From JABDCD01 sp964469525 (GTDB taxonomy: Bacteria; Pseudomonadota; Alphaproteobacteria; Rickettsiales; SXRF01): DNA of 64,000 nucleotides. Shown here one piece after another: positions 1-7,537 of this stretch. The stretch is from NCBI GenBank assembly GCA_964469525.1, contig CAYXYU010000006.1, forward strand, positions 1-64,000, in the 5' to 3' direction. Each line of letters begins with the position of its first letter. Positions within the stretch are counted from its first letter, which is position 1. Under the pieces are notes generated by a model. That model made no database searches, was not told where the DNA came from, and saw only the letters and a program-made list of their open reading frames with translations. Position numbers and translations under genes: made by a program.

Positions 1-131
1 TCCTAGTCCCCCAGCCAGCCTTGCTTACACGATCAAGGCTAATCCGGATAAATAATGCATAAGCCTGTTTATGCCCGGGACACCCCTTAGCTCTCGAATT
101 TTTATCGCTGCCGCATGTAGTATTCAGGTAA
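1..131. other. Left-edge region without a supported gene
   Basis: No convincing coding frame is visible before the phospholipase D gene. The stretch is short and the window starts inside it, so it may be an intergenic spacer or the end of a feature lying outside the window. Confidence 0.4.
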
Positions 132-2345
132 ATGCTCTATGGCTCAAGGAATGCTTCATCTCCATCTCCAATTGCCCGCTCACGGAACCTTTACGCTTAT
201 ACATCCGCGAGGCACCCCCTCTTCGTGCCCGGCCGGAACTGCTGCCATGTAGGAATCGCCAGCCACGCCTCCGTGCTGATCGATTATGCGGCGTTTTACC
301 GGGCGCTGTATGAGTCCATCATCATGGCGCGGCATTCCGTATACATTCTGGGATGGGATATTGACAGCCGCATTGAGCTGCTGCGCGGCGAAGAAGCCGC
401 ACGCGCCTCCTGCCCGACGCGCTTCTTTGATCTCATCCGGTGGAAGGCGCGGCAGAACCCGGATGTCCAGATTTTTCTGAACCGCTGGGATTACTCGCCA
501 CACCTCATCCTCGAGCGCGAAGCCCTCACCCGCTTAAAATGGCGACTGGGATCTCCGGACAATGTACAGTTCTGCCTAGACGGGAAGGTGCCGCTGGGAG
601 CGTGCCATCACCAGAAGGTCATCGTCATCGACGATGAACTCGCCTTCTGCGGCGGCATGGATGTCGCCCGGTGCCGATGGGATCTGCGGAAGCACCCGCC
701 CGATAGCCGGAACCGGGTCGATCCACCGGGCACTTACCGCTTCGGCTGGGAACGATTTGATCCCTATCACGATGCGCAGATGCTGGTAGCGGGGCCGGCT
801 GTCCATTGCTTCGCCCACCTCGTCCGCGACCGCTGGCAAAACGCCACCGGCCGCCAACCATCGCCCATGCGCAATCCTGCCGCCAATGGACTCCCCCCGA
901 TCTGGCCCCCCTCCGCACCTATTCATTTTACGAATGTGCAAATGGCAGTCTCCCTCACCCAGCCTGCTCATGGCCGGGTACACGCCGCACTGCAGATCAA
1001 GCAGCTCTACCTCGACATGATCGCTCGCGCTGAACAGTTCATTTACATGGAAAATCAGTATTTCTGCGAACTGGAGATTGCCTCAGCACTGAACCAGCGG
1101 CTCCGCGAGAAACCGGCGCTGCGCCTGCTTCTGGTCAGTTCGCTCAAACCGTCAGGGTATCTAGAAGGCAAAGCCATGTGGCACGGGCGAGTGCGTTTCA
1201 TGGATATCGTGAAGCAGGGAGGCCTAGCCAACCGGGTGCTGCTGGCCTACCCGATTAGCAACGGGAAAGGCATGGAGAAGCCGGTCCACATTCATTCCAA
1301 ACTGATGATCGTTGATGACTGTTACTTACGGATCGGTTCATCCAATATCAATAACCGTTCCATGGGGACCGATACCGAATGCGACCTGGTGCTGGAAGCG
1401 CAGGAAGCGGGCACCCGCCGGAAAATCTCGCTGGTTCTCGCCGACCTGATCCGCGAGCATACCGGACGGTCGTTCGACGCGATCGATCAACTGATTAGTG
1501 GCGGTGGCGACGTGGCACGCTTTCTGGAAAAAGTGCCCGGCAGCAACCACCATCTGTGCAAAGTGAATGACGAATGCTACCGTCATGAACGTCTTGCCGG
1601 ACTGATGATGCTGATCGCTGATCCGCGCAAGCCATTCTTCGCACGGGAGAAGTCAGATATGAAGCACAGCAAAGCCGTGCGCATCGGGCTGGCGGTACTG
1701 CTGGTCGCTCTGCTGGGGCTGGCCTGGAAGCTGACACCGCTCTCTCAGTACGCCACACCGGATTATGTCGTGCCCAAATTAGACACTATTCGTAACACCG
1801 TATGGGCAGTGCCTGCCGCTATGGGCATCTACACTGTCGGTACGCTCGCCTTCTTCCCACATATGGTGATGACCGCTGTCATCGTGCTGGTTTTCTCGCC
1901 GCTACAGGCATTCTGCATATGCATGAGCGGATCGCTCTTAAGCGGCAGCATCGGCTATGGTCTGGGCAGGCTGCTTGGCATACGATCCCTGAAGTGGCTG
2001 ATCGGCGACACGGCGGGAAAAATCTCCCTTTATGCCAAGAAGGGGGGCATCGTAGGGATTACCCTGCTGCGCCTGCTGCCCATCGCTCCGTATACCGCCG
2101 TCAATATTGCCCTGGCAATGCTGGAGGTGCCGTTCATGGTTTTTCTCATCGGCACGTTTCTTGGCACGCTGCCCGGCACGGCGATTGCCTCGCTGCTTGG
2201 GTTTTCCCTGCTGGAGCTATGGCAGAAGCCTGATCCATACAATATAATGCTGGTCGGCGGCGGGTTGGCAGCCTGGGTAATGATTATCGCGCTGTCACAT
2301 CTGGGCAATCGTTATTGGCAAAGAAAGCGCAGGAGCGCGGCGTGA
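132..2345 (+). CDS. Phospholipase D-like protein fused to a VTT (DedA/SNARE-associated) membrane domain
   Basis: The 737-residue protein carries two HKD phosphodiesterase motifs, H160-x-K162...D167 and H388-x-K390...D395, each followed by the usual Gly-Gly/Ser-Ser-Asn block. They identify a phosphatidyltransferase or phospholipase D fold. From about residue 515 to the end there are several hydrophobic segments with the TLPGTA-type signature of VTT proteins. Family knowledge suggests membrane lipid chemistry, such as cardiolipin-type synthesis or phospholipid turnover, at the inner membrane. The first 28 or so residues are atypical, so the true start may lie slightly downstream; homology begins near FVPGRNC. 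The next gene starts inside its stop codon, so the two are translationally coupled. The E. coli clsB-ybhP pair is a comparable arrangement. Confidence 0.88.
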   Translation: MLYGSRNASSPSPIARSRNLYAYTSARHPLFVPGRNCCHVGIASHASVLIDYAAFYRALYESIIMARHSVYILGWDIDSRIELLRGEEAARASCPTRFFDLIRWKARQNPDVQIFLNRWDYSPHLILEREALTRLKWRLGSPDNVQFCLDGKVPLGACHHQKVIVIDDELAFCGGMDVARCRWDLRKHPPDSRNRVDPPGTYRFGWERFDPYHDAQMLVAGPAVHCFAHLVRDRWQNATGRQPSPMRNPAANGLPPIWPPSAPIHFTNVQMAVSLTQPAHGRVHAALQIKQLYLDMIARAEQFIYMENQYFCELEIASALNQRLREKPALRLLLVSSLKPSGYLEGKAMWHGRVRFMDIVKQGGLANRVLLAYPISNGKGMEKPVHIHSKLMIVDDCYLRIGSSNINNRSMGTDTECDLVLEAQEAGTRRKISLVLADLIREHTGRSFDAIDQLISGGGDVARFLEKVPGSNHHLCKVNDECYRHERLAGLMMLIADPRKPFFAREKSDMKHSKAVRIGLAVLLVALLGLAWKLTPLSQYATPDYVVPKLDTIRNTVWAVPAAMGIYTVGTLAFFPHMVMTAVIVLVFSPLQAFCICMSGSLLSGSIGYGLGRLLGIRSLKWLIGDTAGKISLYAKKGGIVGITLLRLLPIAPYTAVNIALAMLEVPFMVFLIGTFLGTLPGTAIASLLGFSLLELWQKPDPYNIMLVGGGLAAWVMIIALSHLGNRYWQRKRRSAA

Positions 2346-3076
2346 ACCGGCTGCGTTTCCTCTCTTTCAATATCCATGGCGGCCGCAGCCTCGACGGAAA
2401 ACGTGACCTACACCGCTTGAATGCGCTGATGGACCGGCTGGATATCGATATCGGGGTGTTTCAGGAAATGGATACCCGACCATCACGCCGCGGTACGCAG
2501 CAGGATGTCGCTATTCTCGCGGGGCGGGATCGCCCCTATCATCTCATCGGCGAAAGCATGGTGGAAGGAAGCGGTTGGTTCGGTAACCTGATCGCCAGCC
2601 GCCATCCGATCGTACGCGGGCTGGTACATAATCTGGAAACCAAGCCCGACCTCGAACCGCGTAACGCTGTCGATGCAGTTATTCAAACTCCCTATGGCAG
2701 GCTGCGCCTCATCGGCACGCATCTTTCCCTTTCCGTCTTCGAGCGCTGGTGGGAAGCCCGCAACCTGCTCCGGCTGATGCGCGCCGTCGAGGAAGAGGAG
2801 CGTAATCCCCTTTTCCTGATGGGAGACATTAACGAGTGGCAGTACCCGTCGCAACTGCTGCGCTACCTTAACAGCGTCATGCGTCCGCTGCCCTGCCGCA
2901 GCACCTTTCCTTCTTTTTTCCCCCTGCTGCGGCTCGATCGTGCATGGTATGACGCACCGGGGCTGAAGGTCACGGCGCACCGCCTCGCCGGGCGCGAGAT
3001 ACGCCGCCTGTCGGATCATCTGCCGATATTGGTGGAGATTGATTATAACCAGAGTGAGCCATCCAAATTAGCATAA
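2342..3076 (+). CDS. Endonuclease/exonuclease/phosphatase (EEP) family protein
   Basis: The protein has the EEP fold signatures: LSFNIHGG near the N-terminus (metal-binding Asn), a central GDINEW segment with the catalytic Asp/Asn, and a C-terminal SDHLP with the Asp-His pair. I chose the GTG at 2342, which overlaps the upstream TGA as GTGA and has AGGAG seven bases before it. A longer ATG version from 2315 would overlap the upstream gene by 31 bp and has no such support. Coupling to a phospholipase D gene, as with YbhP beside ClsB in E. coli, points to a phosphoesterase acting in lipid metabolism rather than a DNA nuclease. The substrate cannot be read from the sequence. Confidence 0.85.
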   Translation: MNRLRFLSFNIHGGRSLDGKRDLHRLNALMDRLDIDIGVFQEMDTRPSRRGTQQDVAILAGRDRPYHLIGESMVEGSGWFGNLIASRHPIVRGLVHNLETKPDLEPRNAVDAVIQTPYGRLRLIGTHLSLSVFERWWEARNLLRLMRAVEEEERNPLFLMGDINEWQYPSQLLRYLNSVMRPLPCRSTFPSFFPLLRLDRAWYDAPGLKVTAHRLAGREIRRLSDHLPILVEIDYNQSEPSKLA

Positions 3077-3122
3077 TAAGCCGCTTGCAATCCTGTTAAA
3101 AAACGCTAAGCTAATCGCCTTA

Positions 3123-3134
3123 TCAGTTAACTGA
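3123..3134. promoter_or_regulatory. Perfect 12-bp palindrome upstream of the TetR gene
   Basis: TCAGTTAACTGA is its own reverse complement and lies 15 bp before the ATG of the TetR-family gene. TetR repressors usually bind such dyads and often control their own gene, so this is a candidate autoregulatory operator. The assignment is inferred from position only. Confidence 0.4.
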
Positions 3135-3149
3135 CACAGGGCCAACTGC

Positions 3150-3773
3150 ATGAGCAATCAGAATAAACGCGACCGGCTGATTGATTCCGCGGCCACTCTT
3201 TTTCATCATAATGGGCTGAATGCCACCTCACTGGCCGATATCGCCAAGCATGCCGATATCCCGATCGGCAATGTCTATTATTATTTCAAAACCAAGGAAG
3301 AGCTGGCGCTGGCCGCCGTCAGCAAACGCCGCCAACAGTTCTCTGCTGCCTATGCGCTGCTTGAGGAAAATATCGCCGATCCGCGCCAGCGGCTGATCGA
3401 GGCGCTTGGCTATTTCGAAAAAGTGCGTGAGGAATATGCGCGCTTTGGCTGCCCGATTGGCAAAATCATCGACGATGCCGACGTGGAAAAAGACAATGTC
3501 GTCCAGACGGCGGCACAAGTGTTAAGTGAGTTCGTTGACTGGGCGGAACGCCAGTTTCGCCAACTCGGCCATGACGGCGAAGCACGGCGTTATGCCACCT
3601 CGCTGATGGCCGGCATTCAGGGCGCTACCGTAATGGCCAAGGCTTTCCGCGACCCGCAGGCCATCTCCGATGAAATCGCCCGCCTCTCGGGCTGGATCGA
3701 AACCCTTCCCAACCGCAAAATTCAGCTGGGCAAAGTGGGCCTTAGGATGTCGGAACCGGCCGACGCGGCGTAA
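3150..3773 (+). CDS. TetR/AcrR family transcriptional regulator
   Basis: A 207-residue protein with the N-terminal TetR helix-turn-helix at about residues 15-55 (TSLADIAKHADIP, then the characteristic GNVYYYFKTKEEL). The C-terminal ligand domain (about 80-190) resembles the TetR_C types found with oxidoreductases, but the inducer cannot be told. It stands alone after a 73-bp gap, with a palindromic candidate operator just before the start. A palindromic repeat lies right after its stop, between it and the convergent Sua5 gene. No transporter or enzyme target lies beside it. Confidence 0.9.
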   Translation: MSNQNKRDRLIDSAATLFHHNGLNATSLADIAKHADIPIGNVYYYFKTKEELALAAVSKRRQQFSAAYALLEENIADPRQRLIEALGYFEKVREEYARFGCPIGKIIDDADVEKDNVVQTAAQVLSEFVDWAERQFRQLGHDGEARRYATSLMAGIQGATVMAKAFRDPQAISDEIARLSGWIETLPNRKIQLGKVGLRMSEPADAA

Positions 3774-3778
3774 CCTAC

Positions 3779-3869
3779 GTCATTCCCGGATTTACGCAGT
3801 AAATCCTAGGAGAATCCAGCCAACAACTATCTGGATCGCCCTAGAATCGCTGCGCGATCGGGTGATGAC
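3779..3869. repeat. Dispersed palindromic element, family B (copy 1)
   Basis: The element opens with GTCATTCCCGGATTTACG and closes with CGATCGGGTGATGAC, so the ends are inverted. It contains a smaller hairpin (GGATTTA ... TAAATCC). It fills almost the whole gap between the convergent TetR and Sua5 genes and could act as a bidirectional terminator. Related copies are at 6479-6519, 16731-16815 and, more distantly, 62491-62602. Confidence 0.75.
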
Positions 3870-3871
3870 GA

Positions 3872-4801
3872 TCACCTTTCCGCTGCCCGTTGCAGACGGT
3901 CATTGATCGCTATCCCCAACCCTTCAGGGGGAATCGGCATCACGGCAATGGCGCGCGCCTTGGACATATCGAGTCGCCGCAACATGCGGAATAGGTTCGC
4001 CGCCGCCTCCTGCAAGTCCCCATTCACGCTGAGATTCTCCACTATCGCCGCCCGAGCAGGCAAGCCAAATGCAAGCAGCGCCTCGCCTTCACCCACCTCC
4101 GTCGCATTCAGCCGCAGCGGCTTGGACGGAGCGTAGTGGCGCGTCATCATTCCGGGTGCCTTGATAACATCGGCGTTGGTCGCCACTTCGACATTGCCCA
4201 CCACTTCTTCGATCTGGCCCCGGGTCACCGCGCCTGGGCGCAATATCAGCGGCACGCTACCCGTAGTATCCACCACCGTCGATTCGATGCCGACATGGCA
4301 CGGCCCATCATCCAGAATCATCGCCACGCGATTGCCCAGATCCTCCTCCACATGCACCGCCTCGGTCGGGCTGACATGGCCGGAACGGTTGGCGCTGGGC
4401 GCGGCAATGGGAACCCCCGCCGCATGCAGCAGCGCCTGCGCGACCGGCTGCGCCGGCATACGCACCGCCACCGTATCCAGCCCGGCGCTGAGCAGCAGGG
4501 ATAACGGGCTATCCGTTCTGCGCGGCAGCACCAGCGTCAGCGGCCCCGGCCAGAAACGCCGCGCCAGCAGCAGGGCTTTCTCATCGAAATACACATGTCG
4601 TGCTGCATCCTCCAGCGAACGCACATGGACAATGAGCGGGTTGAAAGAGGGACGTCCCTTGGCGGCATAAATCGCCGCCACCGCGTCATCATCGAGCGCA
4701 TTACCGCCTAACCCGTACACGGTTTCCGTGGGGAAGGCGACCAGCTCTCCGTCTTTCAGCAGCGCCGCCGCCTTTTCGATATCCTCCGTTTGCACCGTCA
4801 T
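3872..4801 (-). CDS. L-threonylcarbamoyladenylate synthase (Sua5/YrdC family)
   Basis: The enzyme makes threonylcarbamoyl-AMP from threonine, bicarbonate and ATP for the t6A37 modification of ANN-decoding tRNAs. The N-terminal YrdC domain (about 1-200) shows FPTETVYGLG, the KGRPSFNPL loop and PSANRSGH, all nucleotide and substrate contacts. The length of 309 residues and the C-terminal APSKPLRL plus the following ~100 residues mark the two-domain Sua5 form rather than the short TsaC form. I chose the ATG at 4801. The frame stays open to a TTG at 4834, but that adds 11 residues not typical of the family. It is convergent with the TetR gene across a repeat and divergent from the ParA gene. Confidence 0.93.
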   Translation of the reverse strand: MTVQTEDIEKAAALLKDGELVAFPTETVYGLGGNALDDDAVAAIYAAKGRPSFNPLIVHVRSLEDAARHVYFDEKALLLARRFWPGPLTLVLPRRTDSPLSLLLSAGLDTVAVRMPAQPVAQALLHAAGVPIAAPSANRSGHVSPTEAVHVEEDLGNRVAMILDDGPCHVGIESTVVDTTGSVPLILRPGAVTRGQIEEVVGNVEVATNADVIKAPGMMTRHYAPSKPLRLNATEVGEGEALLAFGLPARAAIVENLSVNGDLQEAAANLFRMLRRLDMSKARAIAVMPIPPEGLGIAINDRLQRAAER

Positions 4802-4903
4802 GATTTTGTGCTCGTTTCGATTCAAGAATACCAAATCTGGTTGTCGTTGGTATTTTTTTTATCTATGGTGTGCCTGTGAATGCAATCCACAAGCGGGGGG
4901 ATT

Positions 4904-5593
4904 ATGGCAAAAGTCATCACCATAGCACAGCAAAAAGGTGGAGCAGGCAAGACGACCGTGGCGGCGCACCTCGCCGTGGCGCTGGCGCAGAAGGGAAACC
5001 GCGTGGCGGTGGTGGATATCGATCCACAGGGAAGCCTCAGCTACTGGCACAGGATCCGCGAGGAGAAACTCGGCGAAGGCTATACCGGCCTCACCTTCAA
5101 CGCGTTGTCCGGCTGGCGGGTGGGAAGTGAAGTGTCGCGCCTGCGCCGGCAGGTAGATTACATTATCATCGACAGCCCTCCGCACACCGAAACCGAAGCA
5201 CGCACGGCCATCCGCAGCGCGGATCTGATCCTGATCCCCGTCCAACCCAGCCCAACCGACCTGTGGGCGACCAAGGCGACGCTCGATCTGGCAAAGCTGG
5301 AGCAGATACCGGTACGCGTGGTATTTAACCGTGTAGCCACCAACTCGCGGCTGGCAGCGGCCATAGCCAATGAATTACCGGAACTGGCCGACAGCCAGCT
5401 GGGCAACCGCGTGCTGTTCGCCGCCTCGCTGATGGAGGGACGCACGGCCACGGAAATGGAACCGAACAGCCCCGCAGCGCGTGAAGTCAAGGCGCTGGTC
5501 AGGGAAGTGCTGGCACTGGTGGCGGACAAGGAAGAGGAAGAGGAAGCCGAACCGAAAGCCAAAGAGCGCCGCAGGGAAAATGCGGACGTTTAA
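4904..5593 (+). CDS. ParA/MinD-like P-loop ATPase
   Basis: The deviant Walker A motif KGGAGKTT (signature Lys11, Lys16) and VVDIDPQGS identify the ParA/MinD ATPase class. The Walker B segment reads IIIDSPPH, close to the usual DTPP. The start at 4904 is preceded by a GGGGGG ribosome-binding site; the longer frame from 4880 lacks one. No ParB gene or parS site is seen next to it, so a plasmid/chromosome segregation role is not supported by context. It could instead position some other cargo. The C-terminal 20 residues are highly charged (Glu-rich, then Lys/Arg-rich). Its stop codon overlaps that of convergent bolA. Confidence 0.85.
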   Translation: MAKVITIAQQKGGAGKTTVAAHLAVALAQKGNRVAVVDIDPQGSLSYWHRIREEKLGEGYTGLTFNALSGWRVGSEVSRLRRQVDYIIIDSPPHTETEARTAIRSADLILIPVQPSPTDLWATKATLDLAKLEQIPVRVVFNRVATNSRLAAAIANELPELADSQLGNRVLFAASLMEGRTATEMEPNSPAAREVKALVREVLALVADKEEEEEAEPKAKERRRENADV

Positions 5594-5862
5594 GCTTCGC
5601 CTGGTGCCCGTGCCGCAATAATGGACAAGGCGTGCAGGCCCTTTTCGAATTCTCCGGCAAGAGAAGCATAGATCATTTGGTGGCGCTGTACCTTGCTTTT
5701 TCCGGCGAACGCGACTGACTCAATTACCAGGGTGTAATGGGTTTCTCCTCCCGGGCGGGCACCGGGATGACCGATATGCTTTCCCGAGTCATCCTGCAGA
5801 TCAACATGGGTTGGCTGAAGTTGCTCTGTCAATAAAGAAATCATGCGTTCGCTGCGGTTCAT
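5590..5862 (-). CDS. BolA family protein
   Basis: A small protein with the BolA fold signature: the DDSGKHIGH segment, THYTLVI, the conserved basic helix KVQRHQMIY, and the C-terminal LHALSI. BolA proteins partner monothiol glutaredoxins in iron-sulfur trafficking. I took the ATG at 5862 because the family normally starts just before SERM; an in-frame ATG at 5883 adds seven residues. It diverges from the J-domain gene with little space, an arrangement conserved in alphaproteobacteria. The stop codons of bolA and the ParA gene overlap. Confidence 0.88.
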   Translation of the reverse strand: MNRSERMISLLTEQLQPTHVDLQDDSGKHIGHPGARPGGETHYTLVIESVAFAGKSKVQRHQMIYASLAGEFEKGLHALSIIAARAPGEA

Positions 5863-5903
5863 GACCTCGATTTTCCTCTGCATTTTGTGTATGCTGGTAT
5901 TCT

Positions 5904-6476
5904 ATGGAAAAGCGAAAGAAAGACAAGAAATCCCGGCGCAGCGACTTTGCACCGCATCTGTCTCCCGAGGCGGCGCGTCCATGCCAGATGGAAGGCTGCC
6001 CCGAAATGGGGCACTACAAGGCGCCGAAATCGCGCGATGAGTTGGGCAGCTACCAATGGTTCTGCCTTGAGCATGCACGTGAACATAACAGCAAATGGGA
6101 TTTCCTGGCGGGCTATGACAGTGAGGCGATTGAGCGCTTCATCCGCGATGCACAGCTCGGCCACCGTCCGACCTGGAGCCGCGACGGCATCCGCTATACG
6201 CCGCAGAAACTACAGGATGCATTGTATGAGTTTCTCGAGATGGGGACGAGAAGACCGTCGCGCCCCTCCCCTCCACTTTCGGCCAAATTGCGCAAGGCTC
6301 TCTCGGCGCTGGATATGGAGTATCCCTATACGCCCGGCGAACTGAAGGTCCAGTACCGCGCGCTGGTCAAGAAACATCATCCGGATGTGAACAAGGGCGA
6401 TAAGAAATCCGAGGAAATCTTCAAGAAAGTCACCTCAGCCTACCATGTGCTGGTGGAGCATCTGAAAACGCTGTGA
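5904..6476 (+). CDS. J-domain-containing protein
   Basis: A 190-residue protein with an atypical C-terminal J domain (about 125-190) that holds the essential HPD tripeptide in KKHHPDVNKG. The N-terminal half is the alphaproteobacterial type found beside BolA, with RPCQMEGCPEMGHYKAP and a second Cys/His segment, possibly a small metal site. It would stimulate a DnaK ATPase, but the client is unknown. It starts divergently from bolA and is followed by a palindromic repeat and then cobS, matching the conserved alphaproteobacterial order bolA-dnaJ-cobS-cobT. Confidence 0.88.
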   Translation: MEKRKKDKKSRRSDFAPHLSPEAARPCQMEGCPEMGHYKAPKSRDELGSYQWFCLEHAREHNSKWDFLAGYDSEAIERFIRDAQLGHRPTWSRDGIRYTPQKLQDALYEFLEMGTRRPSRPSPPLSAKLRKALSALDMEYPYTPGELKVQYRALVKKHHPDVNKGDKKSEEIFKKVTSAYHVLVEHLKTL

Positions 6477-6478
6477 TC

Positions 6479-6519
6479 GTCATTCCCCGGATTCGCTTCG
6501 CGAATCCTAGGGTGATGAC
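6479..6519. repeat. Dispersed palindromic element, family B (short copy 2)
   Basis: GTCATTCCCCGG and a terminal GGGTGATGAC flank a hairpin GGATTCG-CTTCG-CGAATCC. The copy lies directly after the J-domain stop codon. It is also in an open frame with cobS, so an automatic call may wrongly extend cobS upstream through it. Confidence 0.75.
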
Positions 6520-6568
6520 GGGCAAGAAGGCCGTTGCAGCGCCCGCGCAGTCACTGTATTCTTTCCCC

Positions 6569-7537
6569 ATGACCAAGCTCGCCCAAGATAATACAATGCC
6601 TGAGTTTCCCGACAAGATGATGGCCACCGACAAGCTCTTCGGTTTCAAATGGCATGCGCAGGTGCCCGTTTTCTCGGTAAAGACCGAGCACGTGCCGGAG
6701 ATCGACCCCGATTATGTCTTCGAGCCCGAAGTCACCAAGGCCATCCTGGCCGGTTTTGCGCATAACCGGCGCGTCATCGTGCAGGGCTATCACGGTACCG
6801 GTAAATCCACCCATATCGAACAGGTGGCAGCGCGGCTCAACTGGCCGACGGTTCGCGTCAATCTCGACAGCCATATCAGCCGCACCGACCTGGTGGGGCG
6901 CGACGTCATCCGGCTGCAGGACGGCAAGCAGGTTACCCAGTTCCAGGAAGGTATCCTTCCCTGGGCGCTGGGACGGCCGATGGCGCTGGTATTCGACGAG
7001 TACGATGCCGGGCGGCCGGATGTCATGTTCGTTATCCAGCGCGTGCTCGAAGCGCAGGGAAAATTCACCCTGCTCGACCAGAACCGTGTGATCGACCCGC
7101 ACCCCTCCTTCCGCCTGCTAGCCACTTCGAATACAGTGGGGCTGGGCGACTCGAGCGGACTGTATCATGGCACGCAGCCTTTGAATCAGGGGCAGATGGA
7201 TCGCTGGAATATCGTTGCCCATCTCGGCTACCTCCCCGCCGACGAGGAGTTCGCGGTGGTCACCGCCAAAGTCAAAGAAATGGGCAAACATAAAGAACAG
7301 GTGCGCACGATGATCGCCATGGCGGCGCTTACACGTGAAGGCTTCATGAATGGCGATATCTCCACTGTCATGTCGCCGCGCACGGTTATCAACTGGGCAG
7401 AGAATGTACAGATTTTCGGCGACATCCACACTGCCTTCCGCCTCACCTTCCTCAACAAATGCGACGAGAGCGAGCGCCCCATCATCGCGGAATATTACCA
7501 GCGGTGCTTCGATGTCGACATCCTCGCAGCCGCATAA
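6569..7537 (+). CDS. cobS: CobS-like MoxR-type AAA+ ATPase
   Basis: The Walker A GYHGTGKST and Walker B LVFDEYDAG, with a sensor-type ATSNT, place this in the CobS branch of AAA+ ATPases. In aerobic cobalamin synthesis CobS and CobT power cobalt insertion by CobN. I chose the ATG at 6569; the frame is open further upstream but that part is the repeat at 6479-6519. It is followed by cobT with a 26-bp overlap. No cobN or other cobalamin gene is in the window. Many alphaproteobacteria keep this pair in the bolA-dnaJ neighbourhood, so the cobaltochelatase role is inferred from family naming. Confidence 0.9.
   Translation: MTKLAQDNTMPEFPDKMMATDKLFGFKWHAQVPVFSVKTEHVPEIDPDYVFEPEVTKAILAGFAHNRRVIVQGYHGTGKSTHIEQVAARLNWPTVRVNLDSHISRTDLVGRDVIRLQDGKQVTQFQEGILPWALGRPMALVFDEYDAGRPDVMFVIQRVLEAQGKFTLLDQNRVIDPHPSFRLLATSNTVGLGDSSGLYHGTQPLNQGQMDRWNIVAHLGYLPADEEFAVVTAKVKEMGKHKEQVRTMIAMAALTREGFMNGDISTVMSPRTVINWAENVQIFGDIHTAFRLTFLNKCDESERPIIAEYYQRCFDVDILAAA

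Noticed and set aside
6473..6568. N-terminal extension of CobS
   Set aside because: The frame is open, but this stretch is the palindromic repeat after the J-domain gene and the residues do not resemble CobS.
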